10,200 bases of DNA, taken from NCBI GenBank assembly GCA_029253325.1, contig JAQWZS010000202.1:1-10200 (forward strand), read 5' to 3'. The notes beneath the pieces were generated by a model, which saw only the letters and a program-made list of their open reading frames with translations, was not told the origin of the DNA and made no database searches. Of this stretch, positions 7,071 through 10,200 are shown one piece after another (position 1 is the first letter of the stretch; every line of letters starts with the position of its first letter). Source of the DNA: Bacteroidia bacterium. Its GTDB lineage: Bacteria; Bacteroidota; Bacteroidia; NS11-12g; UBA9320. The translations under genes were made by a program, and so were the position numbers.

Positions 7071-8412
7071 AATAACAAAAGAATCACAGGACGAGCTACT
7101 TTCACTTATTGAAGCTCAAAAAAAGGAAGAACTTTTTCCTATTCTCGAAAAATTATATGCAGCTGATATTGCCGAACTTTTCAATGAACTTAATCTTGAA
7201 CAAGCTGTATATGTAGCCACCCTGCTTGAGCCACAAAAAAAAGTAGATATACTTACTGAATTAGACGCAGAGACAAAACTTAAATTTTTGGCTGGTTATT
7301 CAAATAATGAAATTGCCAATGATTTTTTTTCCTATCTAGATTCTGATGATGCCGCAGATATTCTCAATTCCATGGGAACAGCAGAAGGAAAAGAAATTTT
7401 ACACCTTATCAAGGATAAAGATCACAGTAAAAATATTGCTTCATTATTGAAATTCCCTGAAAATACAGCTGGATCTTTAATGGCTAAAGAGCTGATTAAA
7501 GTAAAACGAAATTGGACGGTTAAACAATGTACAGAAGAGATAAGACAACAGGCTGAGGAAGTTTCTAAAGTATACACTGCTTATGTGGTAGACGAATACG
7601 ACGAACTTGTTGGGTGGGTTTCGTTAAAAGCAATCCTACTTAATAAAGAAAGTACTAAGGTTGAAAAAATACTCAATCCGAATATCATCCATGAAAATAC
7701 GTATTCTTCTGGTGAAGAAGTAGCCAATACAATGCAAAAATATGACCTCGTTGCATTGCCCATAGTGGATGCATTCAATCGATTGGTGGGTAGAATCACC
7801 TTTGATGATGTCCTTGATTATGTAAAAGATGAAGCAGAAAAAGATTACCAAATGCTATCAGGTATATCCGAAAGTGTCGAGAATGTGGATTCTGTTTGGC
7901 TAAATACACGAGCAAGACTTCCTTGGCTTATTATTGGTTTATTGGGTGGAATAGCTAGTTCATTAGTCATTGGAAATTTTGAAAAAGAGCTTACTGCTAA
8001 CGTCCAACTAGCCTTATTCATGCCTTTGATTATGGCTATGGCTGGGAATGTTGGAGTTCAATCTAGCTCTATCATTGTTCAAGGTTTAGCTAATAATACG
8101 ATTTCTAACAGAGGACTATGGAGTGCCCTCAGTAAAGAACTTGCAGTAGCAATTATCAATGGTTTGGTTTGCTCTGCACTGCTCATGGGTTACGGCTATA
8201 TTTTCGGAAATTCTTCTGATATTATGATGACGGTTAGTATTGCTCTTCTCTCTGTTATTCTTCTCGCTGCAGTAATTGGAACAACCGTACCACTAACCCT
8301 TGATAAAATGAAAATCGATCCAGCCCTTGCAACAGGACCATTTATTACAACGAGTAACGATTTAATTGGTTTATTTCTCTATTTCCTTATTGGAAATGCT
8401 ATTTTAGGATAA
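7057..8412 (+). CDS. mgtE: Magnesium transporter MgtE
   Basis: MgtE is a homodimeric inner-membrane Mg2+ channel gated by cytoplasmic Mg2+ sensing. The 451 residues show the full architecture: a helical N domain (about 10-135) with IAELFNEL and SDDAADILNSM repeats, a pair of CBS domains (about 137-260) with YTAYVVDEYDELVGWVSL-like and LPIVDAFNRLVGRIT-like segments, a connecting helix (about 262-285) and five membrane helices from about 287 to the end. The pore region shows FMPLIMAMAGNVGVQSSS (321-338). The last helix contains DPALATGPFITTSNDLIG (421-438), whose Asp435 corresponds to the selectivity-filter Asp of the Thermus protein. The ATG at 7057 lies within the rsmA end, and the patatin gene follows after one base. 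Magnesium is required for ribosome assembly, so coupling to rsmA makes physiological sense, though that is inference. Confidence 0.95.
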   Translation: MSIVEITKESQDELLSLIEAQKKEELFPILEKLYAADIAELFNELNLEQAVYVATLLEPQKKVDILTELDAETKLKFLAGYSNNEIANDFFSYLDSDDAADILNSMGTAEGKEILHLIKDKDHSKNIASLLKFPENTAGSLMAKELIKVKRNWTVKQCTEEIRQQAEEVSKVYTAYVVDEYDELVGWVSLKAILLNKESTKVEKILNPNIIHENTYSSGEEVANTMQKYDLVALPIVDAFNRLVGRITFDDVLDYVKDEAEKDYQMLSGISESVENVDSVWLNTRARLPWLIIGLLGGIASSLVIGNFEKELTANVQLALFMPLIMAMAGNVGVQSSSIIVQGLANNTISNRGLWSALSKELAVAIINGLVCSALLMGYGYIFGNSSDIMMTVSIALLSVILLAAVIGTTVPLTLDKMKIDPALATGPFITTSNDLIGLFLYFLIGNAILG

Positions 8413-8413
8413 T

Positions 8414-9424
8414 TTGAAAAAAATAATTGTCATCTCTGCTCTTATTCTATTGCACTTAGGTGCGTATAGTCAATACGAAAACTTGGTTTTAGAAGGTGGT
8501 GGCATGAAAGGACTTGCATATTCTGGTGCCTTTGAAGTGCTCGATAGTATGGGCATTATCAAAAATATTAATCAAGTTGCTGGCACAAGCTCAGGAGCAA
8601 TGAATGGAATGCTCATTTCGTTAGGATACACGGGCAAAGAGTTAACACATCTCAACCTAGAAAAAAACTTTGGGAAATACAGCCAAGTAGGTATCCCTAT
8701 TCTATCAGGACTCATTCGGTTTTATAGAAAGTACGGTTATTACAAAACGGATCGATTTATGGTGGATCTTGCTCAAGCAATGAAATACAAAGGGGTATCT
8801 CCTGACATAACTTTTATGGAACTCCATACACTTCGTTCTTCAAACCCAAAATTAAAAGACTTATACATTACGGGAACTAATCTTACTGACCAAAAATTAG
8901 AAGTATTTGGTCACAAAACATATCCCAACATGAAGATAATTGATGCGGTTAAAATCAGTATTAGCATACCGCTCTATTATGAGGCTATTTTCATGCAACC
9001 CAATGGAGAAATTATCGACAAAAAGAATGCCGACCAGAATACCAAAGTTATGACTGACGGTGGAGTGATAGCCAATTATCCATTCCATGTATTTGATAGT
9101 TTAGTATATCTGAATAATGGGAAGAATAGCTACTATCTATGCAATGAAAAAACACTTGGACTGAAACTAGAAAGTGATTCCTCTCAAAAATCCATGGTTA
9201 ACCACGCGATAACCAATCAAAAAGATTTCATAAATGCCTTTTCGCACTTAAGTAGTGAGACACTCAACAGACAAAAATTAGGGAGCCAACAACTGGAGCA
9301 AACCATCTTCATAAACACCAAAGGGTTCAATCCAAAAATTAAAAGATTAAGCGAAAAGAAAAAACGAGAAATCATCCAATGTGGATACCAATCGACGTTT
9401 AACTTCTTTGTTAGGAAGTTTTGA
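8414..9424 (+). CDS. Secreted patatin-like phospholipase
   Basis: This is a patatin-family serine acyl hydrolase (336 residues), expected to cleave acyl esters of phospholipids or other lipids. Residues 1-19 form a signal peptide (MKK, then a hydrophobic core ending GAYSQ) with no lipobox Cys, so the mature protein should be periplasmic or exported. The catalytic parts are all visible: oxyanion hole LEGGGMKG (26-33), nucleophile elbow GTSSG (57-61, Ser59) and the Asp of the dyad in TDGG (214-217, Asp215). No T9SS sorting domain or outer-membrane barrel follows the patatin domain, which extends through about residue 245; the last 90 residues are hydrophilic and I do not recognise them. The start is TTG-AAA-AAA, one base after the mgtE stop; no ATG lies before the catalytic motif. 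The substrate is unknown. Confidence 0.88.
   Translation: MKKIIVISALILLHLGAYSQYENLVLEGGGMKGLAYSGAFEVLDSMGIIKNINQVAGTSSGAMNGMLISLGYTGKELTHLNLEKNFGKYSQVGIPILSGLIRFYRKYGYYKTDRFMVDLAQAMKYKGVSPDITFMELHTLRSSNPKLKDLYITGTNLTDQKLEVFGHKTYPNMKIIDAVKISISIPLYYEAIFMQPNGEIIDKKNADQNTKVMTDGGVIANYPFHVFDSLVYLNNGKNSYYLCNEKTLGLKLESDSSQKSMVNHAITNQKDFINAFSHLSSETLNRQKLGSQQLEQTIFINTKGFNPKIKRLSEKKKREIIQCGYQSTFNFFVRKF
9401..9423 (+). terminator. Weak candidate hairpin terminator at the end of the plus-strand cluster
   Basis: AACTTC (9401-9406) and GAAGTT (9415-9420) form a perfect six-base inverted repeat, extendable by one G-U pair, followed by TT. It lies in the last codons of the patatin gene, where a terminator would be needed because the convergent gene ends one base downstream. 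The stem is short and AT-rich, and the T run is only four bases, so it is a weak call. The same GAAGT can instead pair with ACTTC at 9428-9432. Confidence 0.2.
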
Positions 9425-9425
9425 A

Positions 9426-9734
9426 TTACTTCTTCACCGTAAGCTTCTTCGTGATTTTGTCGTTTCCCGCTTCCAAAGTATAAAAATAAACACCTTCGGG
9501 TATGTTGGTGACATCGATAGAATACTTACCAGAATGAGGAATCTTTTGAATAGAAATTACTTCACCAAGGATATTAGACAAGACAAGCTGAGCTTCAAAT
9601 GATGAAAACTCCACATTTACATAAGTAATGGTTTTGGCTGGATTGGGATAGTTCAATCCCAACTTTGGAAAATCACCAGCTAAGAGGTTCATACTCAATG
9701 AGAGTAATATAAATATGTATAGGTATCGTTTCAA
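9426..9734 (-). CDS. Small secreted protein consisting of a signal peptide and a T9SS type A sorting domain
   Basis: The 102-residue product has a clear signal peptide (about 1-19, hydrophobic ILLSLSMNLLAG) and then almost nothing but a type IX secretion type A C-terminal sorting domain. Visible domain marks are LNYPNPAKT (27-35), VLSNILGEVI (51-60), IDVTNIPEGVYFYTL (73-87) and the basic terminus ITKKLTVKK (94-102). In known T9SS cargo this immunoglobulin-like domain follows a passenger and is usually cleaved at the outer membrane; here only about four residues separate the predicted signal cleavage site from the sorting domain, so there is no passenger. The start is a TTG-AAA codon pair giving M-K-R before the hydrophobic core, with no closer ATG. 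The gene converges on the patatin gene with a single base between the stop codons. It may be a small functional surface protein or the remnant of a larger cargo gene. Confidence 0.8.
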   Translation of the reverse strand: MKRYLYIFILLSLSMNLLAGDFPKLGLNYPNPAKTITYVNVEFSSFEAQLVLSNILGEVISIQKIPHSGKYSIDVTNIPEGVYFYTLEAGNDKITKKLTVKK

Positions 9735-9847
9735 AATGATCTTGTTTCAAAAATATTGAAAATATTGTGCCAATAAGCTATAAGTTATGAAATCTGACAC
9801 TAAAACAACTTAAAATGTGCTTTATACTGATCACTCCAGTACAAAAG
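9735..9847. other. Intergenic region between the sorting-domain gene and menC
   Basis: This 113-base AT-rich gap holds the likely minus-strand promoter near 9748-9755, two 8-base AAATATTG direct copies nine bases apart, and a short inverted repeat TACTG (9825-9829)/CAGTA (9837-9841) just past the menC stop. That repeat has a five-base stem and no T run on the minus strand, so it is not a convincing terminator. I see no small RNA or hidden coding sequence here. Confidence 0.4.
9748..9755 (-). promoter_or_regulatory. -7 promoter element for the T9SS sorting-domain gene
   Basis: On the minus strand the sequence reads TATTTTTG, an exact TAnnTTTG match, ending 13 bases before the TTG start at 9734. 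The predicted transcript start is about 9740-9743, giving a leader below ten bases. A TTG at minus-strand 9773-9771 lies 15 bases upstream, shorter than the usual -33 spacing, so the upstream element is uncertain. Two AAATATTG copies (9751-9758 and 9760-9767, plus-strand reading) overlap the site. Confidence 0.4.
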
Positions 9848-10200
9848 CTAGACATATCGCATTTGACCACGCTCAATTTTTAGTCGAGAAGGAAAATTAT
9901 TGGAGAATAAAGACCCTGTCCCTAACCCTTGATGAAGTGGGTTTTGATAAGTACTTACCCATTGTACAATGGCATTTAGACCTACATTACTCTCTAAAGC
10001 AGACGTAGCCCACCAGCCCAGATTATGTTTATGTGCCCACTTAATCCATTCATCAGAAATAGAAAGCCCTCCAATCAAATTAGGCTTTAAAATAAGATAC
10101 TTGGGATGAATGTGTTTGATCATCTTATTGGCCTCTTCGTAAACATTTAATCCAATAAGTTCTTCGTCTAATGCAATGTCTATCGGGCTTTCTGCACAAA
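9848..10200 (-). CDS. menC: o-Succinylbenzoate synthase MenC (partial, C-terminal part)
   Basis: MenC is an enolase-superfamily lyase that dehydrates SHCHC to o-succinylbenzoate in menaquinone synthesis, the respiratory quinone of this phylum. The minus-strand frame is open from the right edge to a TAG at 9850-9848; the ATG at 10123 is internal, since coding continues upstream as SPIDIALDEELIG (from about 10189). That segment carries a metal-binding Asp-Glu region. It is followed by LILKPNLIGGLS with the second catalytic Lys, WWATSALESNVGLNAI around the substrate-binding loop, and QGLGTGSLFSNN near the C-terminus, all close to Bacteroidota MenC. About 117 residues are present, roughly the last third of a protein of about 350. 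The N-terminal domain and start lie outside the window. It is transcribed towards the sorting-domain gene, which has its own promoter motif. Confidence 0.92.
   Translation of the reverse strand, partial: CAESPIDIALDEELIGLNVYEEANKMIKHIHPKYLILKPNLIGGLSISDEWIKWAHKHNLGWWATSALESNVGLNAIVQWVSTYQNPLHQGLGTGSLFSNNFPSRLKIERGQMRYV

Noticed and set aside
7581..7851. Two overlapping minus-strand open frames inside mgtE
   Set aside because: They are antisense to the conserved CBS domains, low in complexity, and show no promoter or family features.
9381..9602. Plus-strand open frame across the patatin end and the sorting-domain gene
   Set aside because: It overlaps two well-supported genes in another frame or strand, and its protein has no recognisable features.
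9825..9841. Inverted repeat TACTG/CAGTA after the menC stop as a terminator
   Set aside because: The stem is only five base pairs and is not followed by a T run on the minus strand.
9817..10008. Plus-strand open frame opposite menC
   Set aside because: The minus strand here encodes conserved MenC motifs; the plus-strand product is an antisense shadow.
1..10200. CRISPR arrays, tRNA/rRNA genes, insertion sequences, prophage or a new defence-type system
   Set aside because: No regularly spaced repeats, no RNA gene signatures, no transposase or integrase, and the genes are conserved housekeeping families with uniform base composition.

Overview
The window looks like core chromosome of a low-GC (roughly 35-40% by eye) Bacteroidota bacterium. 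The evidence is a perfect TAnnTTTG promoter element in front of the first full gene, near absence of Shine-Dalgarno sequences, a type IX secretion (T9SS) type A C-terminal sorting domain, a Bacteroidota-type MenC, and the compact DXS and LpxK variants I associate with Flavobacteriia-like lineages. The exact order cannot be fixed from this window.

Layout. Bases 1-57 are the last codons of an unidentified plus-strand gene. A promoter at about 61-68 then leads into a tightly packed plus-strand run of eight genes (104-9424): maeB (malic enzyme fused to a phosphotransacetylase-like domain), a GNAT acetyltransferase, a VIT1/CCC1-family iron/manganese transporter, dxs (first step of the MEP isoprenoid pathway), lpxK (lipid A 4'-kinase), rsmA (16S rRNA dimethyladenosine methyltransferase), mgtE (Mg2+ channel) and a secreted patatin-like phospholipase. 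Junctions are overlaps or short gaps of at most about 40 bases, so at least maeB-GNAT and lpxK-rsmA-mgtE-patatin are probably co-transcribed. Promoter-like motifs before the transporter, dxs and lpxK may add internal starts. Two minus-strand genes close the window: a 102-residue protein that is almost only a signal peptide plus a T9SS sorting domain, ending one base from the patatin stop, and the C-terminal part of menC (o-succinylbenzoate synthase, menaquinone synthesis), which runs off the right edge.

How the genes relate. Most are housekeeping: central carbon (MaeB), isoprenoid precursors (DXS) that also feed the menaquinone side chain, outer-membrane lipid A (LpxK), ribosome maturation (RsmA) and divalent metal homeostasis (VIT1-like, MgtE). 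The patatin and the sorting-domain protein are predicted to leave the cytoplasm.

I see no mobile element, CRISPR array, tRNA or rRNA, and no convincing new multi-gene system. The points most worth a second look are the passenger-less T9SS sorting-domain protein, the unusual number of TTG start codons (five genes, three of them TTG-AAA) with promoter-like motifs only a few bases upstream of some of them, the missing Ser-Arg pair in the MaeB phosphotransacetylase domain, and the shortened DXS loop.
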